A stretch of DNA of 9,256 nt from PCC-9228 sp964477525 (GTDB lineage Bacteria; Cyanobacteriota; Cyanobacteriia; Cyanobacteriales; PCC-9228): assembly GCA_964477525.1 (NCBI GenBank), contig CAYZHY010000137.1, positions 1-9,256 of the forward strand. The letters are read 5' to 3'. Both the position numbers and the translations under genes were made by a program. Shown piece after piece: positions 1 through 6,417 of the stretch. The number at the start of each line of letters is the position of its first letter. The stretch's first letter is position 1. The notes below the pieces were generated by a model. The model was not told where the DNA came from and made no database searches. It saw only the letters and a list, made by a program, of their open reading frames with translations.

Positions 1-86
1 CCCACTTCACTACCTGCAGTCTTCATCCCCCTCCTCCCCCTCTATATAAAAGGCGTTCTGTACACATCTCATATAAAAATACTATA
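1..86. repeat. Terminal direct repeat, left copy
   Basis: This stretch aligns in the same orientation with 9177-9253. Over the 77 shared positions I see two substitutions (5 c versus 9181 a; 56 t versus 9223 a). This copy also has an extra 9 bp (CCTCCCCCT, 33-41) that looks like slippage in a C/T-rich run. The match reaches the first base of the window, so the true repeat may extend further left, while on the right it stops after ACTATA at 86. No transposase or terminal inverted repeat accompanies it. On the minus strand it holds an ATG (26-24) preceded by a strong AGGAGG, opening a frame MKTAGSEVG that runs off the window edge. It could be a dispersed intergenic repeat, the end of a mobile element, or the 5' region of a duplicated small gene; the sequence does not decide. 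Confidence 0.85.
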
Positions 87-352
87 TATCTTTTGACGCT
101 CGAACAAACCGGAAGTTTGCGTTTCCACCAACTGCAATTTCTCCCCTCGCATGGATAACAAACACGCACAAGTCTATCTAGCTTCTCTCTATACGGCAGC
201 AGCTTCTGCCCTGAAAGGATACGTTACCGATTTTCGGGAAGTCTTTTAAATAGAAATCAATAGAAATCAATGGAACCCCCAAAAGGATAAATTGTAGGGG
301 AACCTAGCAATTTTGGTCCTTGATGCTTCGTTCTTTGTTGCTTTTCAGTAGC
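87..352. other. Non-coding left intergenic stretch
   Basis: No convincing gene is seen between the left repeat and the cyclotransferase-like gene. A 32-codon ATG frame lies at 151-249 on the plus strand (start MDNKHAQVYL, end DFREVF), but it has no Shine-Dalgarno sequence and no recognised homology. The rest contains a 10-bp tandem repeat (251-270). The 3' flank of the minus-strand gene has no clear hairpin plus T-run, so no terminator is called. Confidence 0.5.
251..270. repeat. 10-bp tandem repeat, two copies
   Basis: TAGAAATCAA is repeated twice without a gap, and a third partial unit (TGGAA) follows. It lies in the intergenic stretch downstream of the cyclotransferase-like gene. The function is unknown; polymerase slippage would be enough to produce it. 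Confidence 0.7.
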
Positions 353-928
353 CTACGCAGAACGTTTTTGGTATTGAAATTGCTGTTTCTGCAATTGGTG
401 CATGTGTTGGAAGAGTTGCCAGCAATATTCTTCTGGCAAACCGCAGGTTAAAGCACCCCGCAGAACGACATCAAAGTACCAATCGTTGGGGGCAATTTCG
501 TGGGGTAGTTTGTTGACTACTGTGTAGGTACGCACGTTGTTGTAGGTTTTGCCTTGAGAATCTTGCACTTGCACGATTTCCCGACGGTAGCCTCCCGTGG
601 GAACTTCTTCTCGTTCGTCCAAGCGATCGCTCAATCGCTGAGGAATTTCATATAGAACGCCGTATACATGTTCGCCTGGTTCGGGGGTTACATCCAAAAC
701 GCCGCATTTGCGTTTGGCAGAACGCCGATAAAAGCCCAACCGATAGTTTGGCAAAACAGCGATATCAACGACGTAATTGTGGGTGCTTTCCCCGAAAGTG
801 CGTTTGAGATCCACCGGGCACATGCAAGAACCGTAGGCAAAATAGTAAAATGTGGGTTCGTTAGGTTGTTTGACCGATAGCGTTCCTTTTTTAATAATCG
901 AACGAGAATGTTTTTGACGAACGTCCAT
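353..928 (-). CDS. Gamma-glutamylcyclotransferase-like (AIG2/GGCT fold) protein
   Basis: Likely a small cytoplasmic enzyme of the gamma-glutamylcyclotransferase superfamily, whose members release 5-oxoproline from gamma-glutamyl amino acids or peptides; the substrate here is unknown. Numbering from the TTG at 934, the phosphate/substrate-loop motif YGS is at 34-36 in FAYGSCMCPVDLKR, and the acidic motif LDEREE (105-110), which should carry the catalytic Glu, is followed by GGY (114-116). A GLPEEY motif (165-170) closes the fold, and a Gln-rich tail follows. The 191-193 residue length suits the animal GGCT-like class rather than the shorter YtfP class. I chose the ATG at 928 because AGGGAA lies 6 nt upstream; the in-frame TTG at 934 would abut that site. 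The usual Asn after YGS is replaced by Cys in a CxC pair. It is a single-gene unit, divergent from the pentapeptide gene. The fold is fairly certain, the reaction less so. Confidence 0.82.
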   Translation of the reverse strand: MDVRQKHSRSIIKKGTLSVKQPNEPTFYYFAYGSCMCPVDLKRTFGESTHNYVVDIAVLPNYRLGFYRRSAKRKCGVLDVTPEPGEHVYGVLYEIPQRLSDRLDEREEVPTGGYRREIVQVQDSQGKTYNNVRTYTVVNKLPHEIAPNDWYFDVVLRGALTCGLPEEYCWQLFQHMHQLQKQQFQYQKRSA

Positions 929-934
929 ATTCAA

Positions 935-940
935 TTCCCT
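935..940 (-). promoter_or_regulatory. Shine-Dalgarno site of the cyclotransferase-like gene
   Basis: On the minus strand this reads AGGGAA, 6 nt before the ATG at 928. It decides the start: the in-frame TTG at 934-932 directly abuts the site and would leave no spacer. Confidence 0.5.
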
Positions 941-965
941 ATATTATTATTAAAACCATGGCGCT

Positions 966-994
966 ATCTTAGCAGACAATTTGCACAAAAACAA
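966..994 (-). promoter_or_regulatory. Candidate promoter of the cyclotransferase-like gene
   Basis: On the minus strand TTGTTT (994-989) and TAAGAT (971-966) are separated by 17 bp, a sigma-70-like arrangement with 3/6 and 4/6 consensus matches. It sits 38 bp upstream of the ATG at 928, inside the 120-bp divergent region shared with the pentapeptide gene. Matches are modest, so this is only a candidate. Confidence 0.3.
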
Positions 995-1048
995 CAGTAT
1001 CCCGATAGGGAAACTGGAGATTCAATACAGCGAGCAACGTGACCTTTC

Positions 1049-2056
1049 ATGAAAACCAACATTGACACCATTTTGGAGCGCTACGCACAGCAAGAACGAA
1101 ATTTTGCCCATATCAATCTCTCAGGCATCCAGCGACCTGCTACCATCCTGCAAGAAGCGATTTTCAATGATGCCAATCTCGCTGGGATCGCTTTGGAAAA
1201 AAGCTGGTTGCAAGGAAGTTCTTTTCAAAAAGCCCAGTTGCAAGGTGCGGAATTATCAGATTGCAAGTTAGCCGGAGCCCATTTTCAACAAGCCTTCTGT
1301 GCCTATATTAATTTGCAAAATGCTGACTTGCAAGGGGGGAATTTTCGTAGTGCCAATTTACAATCGGCTGATTTGCGGGGTGCAAATTTACAAGCAGCAG
1401 ATTTAACCGGTGCCAATTTAATCAATGCCGATCTCAGAGATGCTAATTTAACGGGTGCCATTCTAGAAAAAAGCATTTGCAGTCCAACAACCCAATTTGA
1501 TAGCGATTTCAACAATATTGCACCTGAGGCTATTTTCATTCCGCCACCGACATCTCTGCGATCGCGCGATTTAAGCTACGTGAATTTGAGCGATGCCGAC
1601 CTGCGATCGCTGGATTTGAGCCGCACTAACCTCACAGGAGTTATATTGATTTGTGCCGATATGCGGGGCACCGACCTAACCCGTGCAAATTTAACCGCCG
1701 CCAACTGCGAAAATGCCGATCTTTGCCACGCCAGCCTGCGTCGCGCCTACTTGCGGGAAGCCAACTTCACCAAGGCCGATCTACGTAATAGCGATGCCAC
1801 CCGCATTCAAGCTAGCTACGCTAATTTTACCGATGCCGATATGCGCGCGATCGATCTATCCCGAGCGAATTTAACTGCCGCCAACTTGCAGCAAGCCCAA
1901 TTAAGTGCTGCCGGTTTGCGTGAAGTTATTTGCCACGAAGCCAACTTCACCAATGCCCGGTTGGATAATGCCGATTTAACGGGAACCATGTTGGCAACGG
2001 CGAAGGTAGGAGATGCTATTCTTCCGCACGATCGCCATCTCCATTCCCCAGACTAG
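1049..2056 (+). CDS. Pentapeptide-repeat protein with two solenoid blocks
   Basis: A 335-residue protein made almost wholly of A(D/N)LxX pentapeptides, a family that folds as a right-handed quadrilateral beta-helix and usually acts as a scaffold or protein/nucleic-acid-mimic surface. The N-terminal cap (1-18, with ILERYAQQERNF) is typical of cyanobacterial members and supports this ATG, although the nearest GGAG is about 30 nt upstream. Block 1 spans about 19-140 and block 2 about 173-320. A non-repeat linker between them (141-172) carries IPPP and SPTT. Block 2 shows higher-order duplication: 177-197 resembles 257-277, and 209-219 resembles 269-279. There is no signal peptide, membrane segment or extra catalytic domain, so it is probably cytoplasmic. 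Its 3' end overlaps the convergent SWIM gene by 41 bp. The family is certain; the cellular role is unknown. Confidence 0.9.
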   Translation: MKTNIDTILERYAQQERNFAHINLSGIQRPATILQEAIFNDANLAGIALEKSWLQGSSFQKAQLQGAELSDCKLAGAHFQQAFCAYINLQNADLQGGNFRSANLQSADLRGANLQAADLTGANLINADLRDANLTGAILEKSICSPTTQFDSDFNNIAPEAIFIPPPTSLRSRDLSYVNLSDADLRSLDLSRTNLTGVILICADMRGTDLTRANLTAANCENADLCHASLRRAYLREANFTKADLRNSDATRIQASYANFTDADMRAIDLSRANLTAANLQQAQLSAAGLREVICHEANFTNARLDNADLTGTMLATAKVGDAILPHDRHLHSPD

Positions 2057-2942
2057 CAGCGATCGCTTGTTGGCTTACTTGTTGGTAAATTTCCTGCAAA
2101 TAATTTTTGAAGATTTTGCCGGCAGCGGGATTGAGAGGAATATTGGGGTCTTCGTTGGGAAAATGCAAATCGCCCAACACATCCAAAACCGTCTCGTTGC
2201 TGGCTGGTGGGGCAATAACGACCAAAGAAGAATCGAGCTGTTGGTCGTATTCCCAAAAAGAGGATAGCCATTCGGAAGTGGAAGCAGGTTCGTCGGGTGG
2301 CGTCGATTCTTCGGTTTCGCTGGTGGTGGATTCTTGCGAAGGTTCCGCCGCTTCCTGTTGCGATGTTTCGGTCGATGAGGATTCGGTGTTTTCTTGGGAA
2401 ATCCAGTATTGGCGCAAAGCGTCTAAAATTTGGTCTTTGGTACGCCCTCGCAGTTGGAACAAAACAAACGGATCCTCGCTAAAGCGATCGCCGAGTAAAT
2501 AATAAACTGCAGCAACATGTTTGCAAGGATTGGCTTTGTCGGGGCAGCTACACTTGCTACGTACTTGAGATAGATTAAACGGAAACAGGCGCAATCCATT
2601 GGCAGCAAAGACTTCCGTTTCAATACTTGGTGGCATTTCCCCAGCCAACAATTTGGCAGCAAAAATGGGTCGGTTGGCGAGGGTTTCCACCACCCAATCC
2701 CACTCCTCGTCGGCAAATGGTTTCAACGATATGGAAACGCGATAGGGTTTGGGTTGCGTTCCCTGAACGTCGGCTTTTACTTTGCGCTCTTTAAACCAAA
2801 TATTGAGTACGTTGCCCTGTCTGGCGTAGTTGCGGGCGCGTTCCAGGCGTTTTTTAAACCGATAGGAGTCTAAAATTTCCAGCCATTGCTGCGCCCACCA
2901 TTCGCGGTTGGGGGTGAATCGTTCTTCGTTTGTTGTTTGCAT
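2016..2942 (-). CDS. SWIM zinc-finger protein, SNF2 partner
   Basis: The SWIM domain is a small zinc-binding module first described next to SWI2/SNF2 ATPases and in MuDR transposases, and is thought to bind DNA or protein. Numbering from the TTG at 2951, the signature CxC-x6-CxH is complete: C134, C136, C143, H145. The N-terminus is rich in Trp and basic residues (REWWAQQWLEIL, then RFKKRLERAR), and 170-183 resembles a helical tail after the finger. Residues about 186-228 form a Ser/Thr/Glu/Gln/Pro-rich, probably disordered linker before a conserved-looking C-terminal segment (about 229-300). I prefer the ATG at 2942 (308 residues) because GGAG lies 3 nt upstream, whereas the TTG at 2951 overlaps that site. 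The gene starts 12 bp after the SNF2 stop, so the two are almost certainly co-transcribed and probably act together. There is no nuclease or ATPase motif of its own. Confidence 0.87.
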   Translation of the reverse strand: MQTTNEERFTPNREWWAQQWLEILDSYRFKKRLERARNYARQGNVLNIWFKERKVKADVQGTQPKPYRVSISLKPFADEEWDWVVETLANRPIFAAKLLAGEMPPSIETEVFAANGLRLFPFNLSQVRSKCSCPDKANPCKHVAAVYYLLGDRFSEDPFVLFQLRGRTKDQILDALRQYWISQENTESSSTETSQQEAAEPSQESTTSETEESTPPDEPASTSEWLSSFWEYDQQLDSSLVVIAPPASNETVLDVLGDLHFPNEDPNIPLNPAAGKIFKNYLQEIYQQVSQQAIAASLGNGDGDRAEE

Positions 2943-2945
2943 TTT

Positions 2946-2949
2946 CTCC
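2946..2949 (-). promoter_or_regulatory. Ribosome binding site between SNF2 and SWIM genes
   Basis: GGAG on the minus strand, 3 nt before the ATG at 2942 and inside the 12-bp gap after the SNF2 stop codon. The short gap supports translation of both genes from one mRNA, and the site argues for ATG 2942 over TTG 2951. Confidence 0.45.
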
Positions 2950-2954
2950 AAAAC

Positions 2955-5900
2955 CTAGTCCTCATCAATCACGGCATTGCGATCGAGAACCAACAAATTT
3001 CGCAATTGTTCGGTATCCAACTGCGTTAGCCAATCTTCGCCAGTACCGACTACTTGTTCGGCGAGTTCTTGTTTGCTTTCGAGAAGGTTGTGGATTTTTT
3101 CTTCTAAGGTACCGGTACTGACAAATTTGTGTACTTGGACATTGCGGGTTTGACCGATGCGAAAAGCGCGATCGCTGGCTTGGTTTTCCACGGCGGGATT
3201 CCACCAACGGTCGTAGTGAAATACGTGGTTGGCGCGGGTGAGGTTTAATCCCGTACCGCCAGCTTTCAGGGATAAAATCATCACGGGGGGTCCTTGGGGA
3301 TCGTTTTGGAAGCGATCGACCATTTCTTCCCGTTGTTTTTTGCGAGTTGCCCCATACAGGAAGAACACTTCTCTGCCCAGTTTTTTTTCAAGATAAGGTT
3401 TGAGCAGTTTGCCCCATTCAGCGAATTGGGTAAAAATTAAAGCGCGATCGCCCTCGCTAATCAACTCTTCCAGCATTTCCTGCAAGCGTTGCAGTTTGGC
3501 AGACTGGCGGTGGAATCCGTCGTCCCGTTCTACATCGTTTTGTTTGCCTTTGCCTTGCAATAGAATGGGATGGTTGCAGACCTGTTTCAGTTTCACCAGT
3601 AAAGCCAGAATTTTGCCGTGGCGTTCGATACCTGCTGCCGATTCGATATCTTCCAGGGATTGGTTGACCAACGATTGGTATAGGGAAGCCTGTTGCGGGG
3701 TTAAGCCGCAGAACACCGGCATTTCGTTTTTTTCGGGTAAATCCTGGATAATGTTGCGATCGGTTTTCAAACGTCGCAGAATGAAAGGTTGGGCGAGCGA
3801 TCGCAACGCTTGCAGCGAAGAGGTATCGCCGTATTTTTCAATGGGTTTGGCAAAACGCTTTTGGAAAAACTGACGCGATCCCAAATAGCCGGGATTGAGA
3901 AAATCCAGAATCGACCACAACTCTTGCAAGCGATTTTCTAACGGCGTACCGGTCAGGGCCATGCGAAACTGAGCGGGAATTTTGCGAACCGATTGCGATT
4001 GTTTGGAATTGGGATTTTTTATATTTTGCGCTTCGTCTAGAATAACGCCCTGCCATTCGACACCGGTTAGCGTTTTGACATCTCGCGTCACCAAGGCATA
4101 GCTGGTAATGACCAAATCCACCGATCCAAGTTGTTGGGCAAACGTTTGGCCCGTTTTCCGTTTGGAACCGTGATGTACCTGAACCCGCAAACTGGGGGCA
4201 AATTTGCTAGCTTCCCGCTGCCAGTTCCCCAAAACGGACGTAGGGCAAACCAGCAAAACCGGGGCTTCCAATTCGTCGCGTTCTTGTAAATGTAGCAAAA
4301 ATGCGATCGCTTGGATGGTTTTACCCAATCCCATATCATCAGCCAAGCAAGCACCTAATCCCCACCGTTGGAGAAACAGCAGCCAGCTAACGCCCCGGCT
4401 TTGGTACGGTCGCAGCGTACCGTGGAAATTCTGCGGTGGGTCTACCGCTTCTAAAGAACGATTTTGCGTCAGGTGACCCAGCAGTTCCTCCAACGCACCT
4501 TGGGCTTCAAAATTGACCACCGGCAGTTTTTCCATGGTTTGGGTATCGCCGGTTGCCAGCCGTAAAGCATCTTCTAGGGTTAAATTCATCCCTTCTTTAC
4601 GGGAGGTGAAAAATTCTTGGGCAGCTTCCACATCTTGCTGGCGTAGTTCCACCCATTCGCCGTCAACTTCTACCAAGGGCGAATTTTGGGCAACCAATTC
4701 TTGAAATTCTTCTTTGGTTAGCTGGTGACCGCCTAAAGAGAGTTTCCATTGGAAATTGAGCAGGTTTTTTAGACCCAGTTTTTCTGAGGTTTTTTTCCGG
4801 GGTTGCTTGGCTTGAATGCTCAATCCCAAGCGACTGGAAATGCCTTCGCGACTCCGCTGCAAACTCGGCGGTAAGATGACTCCTAAGCCATTTTCTTCAA
4901 AGCGATCGGTAATGGTTTTGATAAACTCGTAGGCTTGTTGGGGAGTGAGAGGGCATCCTGTGGGTTTGGGCGACTGCAAGCTATTTTCTAGCGTAGGATA
5001 CAAGCGACAAGCCAATCCCAATCCCCGCAACAAGCTTTCTTGAGGATAGGAAATGGTATGACCTTGGGGCGTTTGTAAAGTGGCATGGTTCCAAACTTGG
5101 TTGGCACCAATGGTGAAATTGGGGTCGTCAACCGCTTGTAGCAAGTATGCCAGGTACCAGTTACGTTCTCCGTTTTTAGGCGGTTGTAGTTCAAAAGCAG
5201 CACGAACCCACCAAACGCCACCAGTTTGTTGTAGAGGGGCTTTCCAATTGGTGAGGGTGGCACTTAATTTGTTGAGAACGACAGGATCGGATTCGATTTG
5301 CGCTTCGGATGTGGAAGCACCTAAAGCCTGCAACCATTGACTAGCGGTGGGTTGTAAGAATGGCAAGACTTGTTTTTGGGTGGTATCGTTGCTGGCTACT
5401 TGGCGAACTTGGGTATCGATGGTGCTATGTAGGAAATCAAATAATAGCTGTTTGGCATCGCTGGGTACAGCAACGACAGGATAATTCTCCATTTCGCTGG
5501 TGTCGCGTTCCATAGGTTGATAGGTAAGACACACTTGGGGGATGCGGGAAGCAAAGTTTTCCCAGCGAACTTGGTCGGTGGCGCTATCGAGGAGGGGATG
5601 CCAACCAGCGATCGCATGTTGGCTATCTATAGGATCCAAACTGGGTAGAAATTTGCTCCTCGCCAGCAAATCCAAACCCCAACGAGTAATATGGGACCAA
5701 AAACGCAAATCCGTTCCCAACCAGGAATCCGAACTATCCACAGCTTGCAAGGGAATGGCTTGTAAAAACTGCAAAGCAGCCTCGCTAGACAAACAAATTC
5801 CCGGTATTTGCCAGGCAAATAGATAGGTATCCTCGCAAGAAGTGCTGGCAGAATGCAGGGGAATGAGGCGACCTTTTTTGTCCGCAATTTTCGTAGGTAG

Positions 5901-6146
5901 AGAAACCGTTGCGGTGGATTGGTTGTCCGTTTCTGAAAGGATGTTTGCCAGCGTTGCGGGAATTTGCTGCTGGTGTTGCTGTTGTTGGACCCACTTCAGC
6001 AGTTCCGACACCGACATGGCCAAAGGATGTTCGCGAATACTGGCTTGCGCATCCAGCGGCTGTCCCCGACGCCAGACTTCTCCCCAAACCAATAAATATC
6101 CTGGGGTCTGCTGTGGTTCTATCCAACTTCCATGTAAAATCGCCAT
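2955..6146 (-). CDS. SNF2-family DEAD/DEAH-box ATPase/helicase
   Basis: A 1063-residue superfamily 2 ATPase of the SWI2/SNF2 group, expected to translocate on double-stranded DNA and remodel protein-DNA complexes without true strand separation. The C-terminal half is the engine: motif I DDMGLGKT (603-610, K609), motif Ia around LLVCPTSVLGNW (631-642), motif II DEAQ (704-707), motif III LTGTP (731-735), motif IV ALIFTQFAEW (902-911), motif V SLKAGGTGLNL (959-969) and motif VI QASDRAFRIGQ (989-999). All are intact, so it should be active. The first ~560 residues are the long N-terminal region of the bacterial SNF2 type, probably with the SNF2-associated (DUF3670-like) domain at roughly 430-560; a Gln/His run lies at 54-61. 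The ATG at 6146 is followed by MAILHGSWI, a plausible native start, but its Shine-Dalgarno is weak. The SWIM gene follows after 12 bp. It is not RapA/HepA-like in domain layout. DNA repair or chromatin-like remodelling is inferred only. Confidence 0.93.
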   Translation of the reverse strand: MAILHGSWIEPQQTPGYLLVWGEVWRRGQPLDAQASIREHPLAMSVSELLKWVQQQQHQQQIPATLANILSETDNQSTATVSLPTKIADKKGRLIPLHSASTSCEDTYLFAWQIPGICLSSEAALQFLQAIPLQAVDSSDSWLGTDLRFWSHITRWGLDLLARSKFLPSLDPIDSQHAIAGWHPLLDSATDQVRWENFASRIPQVCLTYQPMERDTSEMENYPVVAVPSDAKQLLFDFLHSTIDTQVRQVASNDTTQKQVLPFLQPTASQWLQALGASTSEAQIESDPVVLNKLSATLTNWKAPLQQTGGVWWVRAAFELQPPKNGERNWYLAYLLQAVDDPNFTIGANQVWNHATLQTPQGHTISYPQESLLRGLGLACRLYPTLENSLQSPKPTGCPLTPQQAYEFIKTITDRFEENGLGVILPPSLQRSREGISSRLGLSIQAKQPRKKTSEKLGLKNLLNFQWKLSLGGHQLTKEEFQELVAQNSPLVEVDGEWVELRQQDVEAAQEFFTSRKEGMNLTLEDALRLATGDTQTMEKLPVVNFEAQGALEELLGHLTQNRSLEAVDPPQNFHGTLRPYQSRGVSWLLFLQRWGLGACLADDMGLGKTIQAIAFLLHLQERDELEAPVLLVCPTSVLGNWQREASKFAPSLRVQVHHGSKRKTGQTFAQQLGSVDLVITSYALVTRDVKTLTGVEWQGVILDEAQNIKNPNSKQSQSVRKIPAQFRMALTGTPLENRLQELWSILDFLNPGYLGSRQFFQKRFAKPIEKYGDTSSLQALRSLAQPFILRRLKTDRNIIQDLPEKNEMPVFCGLTPQQASLYQSLVNQSLEDIESAAGIERHGKILALLVKLKQVCNHPILLQGKGKQNDVERDDGFHRQSAKLQRLQEMLEELISEGDRALIFTQFAEWGKLLKPYLEKKLGREVFFLYGATRKKQREEMVDRFQNDPQGPPVMILSLKAGGTGLNLTRANHVFHYDRWWNPAVENQASDRAFRIGQTRNVQVHKFVSTGTLEEKIHNLLESKQELAEQVVGTGEDWLTQLDTEQLRNLLVLDRNAVIDED

Positions 6147-6181
6147 TCGCTATAGAGAACCTTTCCACCAACAACAAAACA

Positions 6182-6208
6182 ATTATGGTCTGGGAAACAC
6201 CAAAACAA
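6182..6208 (-). promoter_or_regulatory. Candidate promoter of the SNF2-SWIM operon
   Basis: On the minus strand TTGTTT (6208-6203) and CATAAT (6187-6182) are 15 bp apart, 35 bp upstream of the SNF2 ATG. The -10 is good (5/6), but the -35 is poor and the spacer short. An alternative is TTGTCA (6300-6295), 16 bp before TAGGCT, which overlaps the pnp -35 on the other strand. Confidence 0.25.
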
Positions 6209-6274
6209 GCTTGTGTGGCGTTGCCCAGCCAGTACAGATCGAGCGAGCCAACCCAGTTGCTGCCATCCTTTTAG

Positions 6275-6289
6275 CCTAGCAAATCTAGG
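6275..6289. promoter_or_regulatory. Operator-like dyad upstream of pnp
   Basis: A perfect inverted repeat CCTAG-(CAAAT)-CTAGG ends 4 bp before the -35 box of the proposed pnp promoter. Its position suits a transcription-factor site, but the arms are only 5 bp and no known regulator is recognised. Confidence 0.3.
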
Positions 6290-6293
6290 TATA

Positions 6294-6324
6294 GTGACAA
6301 CAACATCAGGCAACTAACTATAAT
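6294..6324 (+). promoter_or_regulatory. Probable pnp promoter
   Basis: GTGACA (6294-6299, 5/6 of the -35 consensus) and a perfect TATAAT (6319-6324) are separated by 19 bp, slightly longer than ideal. Transcription would start near 6331, giving a leader of about 87 nt before the pnp ATG. Confidence 0.5.
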
Positions 6325-6328
6325 AGCG

Positions 6329-6370
6329 TACAGAAGTAGGTCTGTATGTCCCTTGATTGCTTGCAACCAA
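6329..6370 (+). promoter_or_regulatory. Two small hairpins in the predicted pnp leader
   Basis: TACAGA (6329-6334) pairs with TCTGTA (6341-6346) around a 6-nt loop. Further on, 6353-6370 is a near-palindrome (TTG-A-TTGC / GCAA-C-CAA). In E. coli the pnp leader is a target of RNase III and PNPase autocontrol; whether these hairpins play a similar role is inference. The first lies right at the predicted transcription start, so it may not be fully transcribed. Confidence 0.3.
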
Positions 6371-6417
6371 GATACCAATATCAGTGCTACGATTGCGATT
6401 GAGAAGAATAGCGAACA

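Larger units (their letters stand above)
6147..6417. promoter_or_regulatory. Divergent regulatory region between SNF2 operon and pnp
   Basis: This 271-bp gene-free region separates two divergent starts, so it must hold signals for both. On the plus strand a good pnp promoter (6294-6324) is preceded by a CCTAG/CTAGG dyad (6275-6289), and the predicted leader has two small inverted repeats (6329-6346; 6353-6370). For the minus strand the best candidate is weaker (6182-6208). No coding sequence is supported here. Confidence 0.6.

Noticed and set aside
151..249. 32-codon ATG frame in the left intergenic stretch
   Set aside because: No Shine-Dalgarno sequence, no homology I recognise, and a length expected by chance.
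668..880. Plus-strand 70-codon frame opposite the cyclotransferase-like gene
   Set aside because: It lies fully inside a gene with clear family motifs on the other strand and has no features of its own.
1303..1539. Minus-strand frame inside the pentapeptide gene with KLAPVKSA-type repeats
   Set aside because: It is the mirror of the regular pentapeptide codons; the repetition comes from the plus-strand gene.
2107..2502. Plus-strand 131-codon frame opposite the SWIM gene
   Set aside because: It is the antisense image of the low-complexity linker and zinc finger; no ribosome site and no recognisable domain.
2016..6146. SNF2-SWIM operon as a known anti-phage system such as DISARM
   Set aside because: No methyltransferase, nuclease, phospholipase-type or other defence partner lies next to it, and the neighbours are core-type genes.
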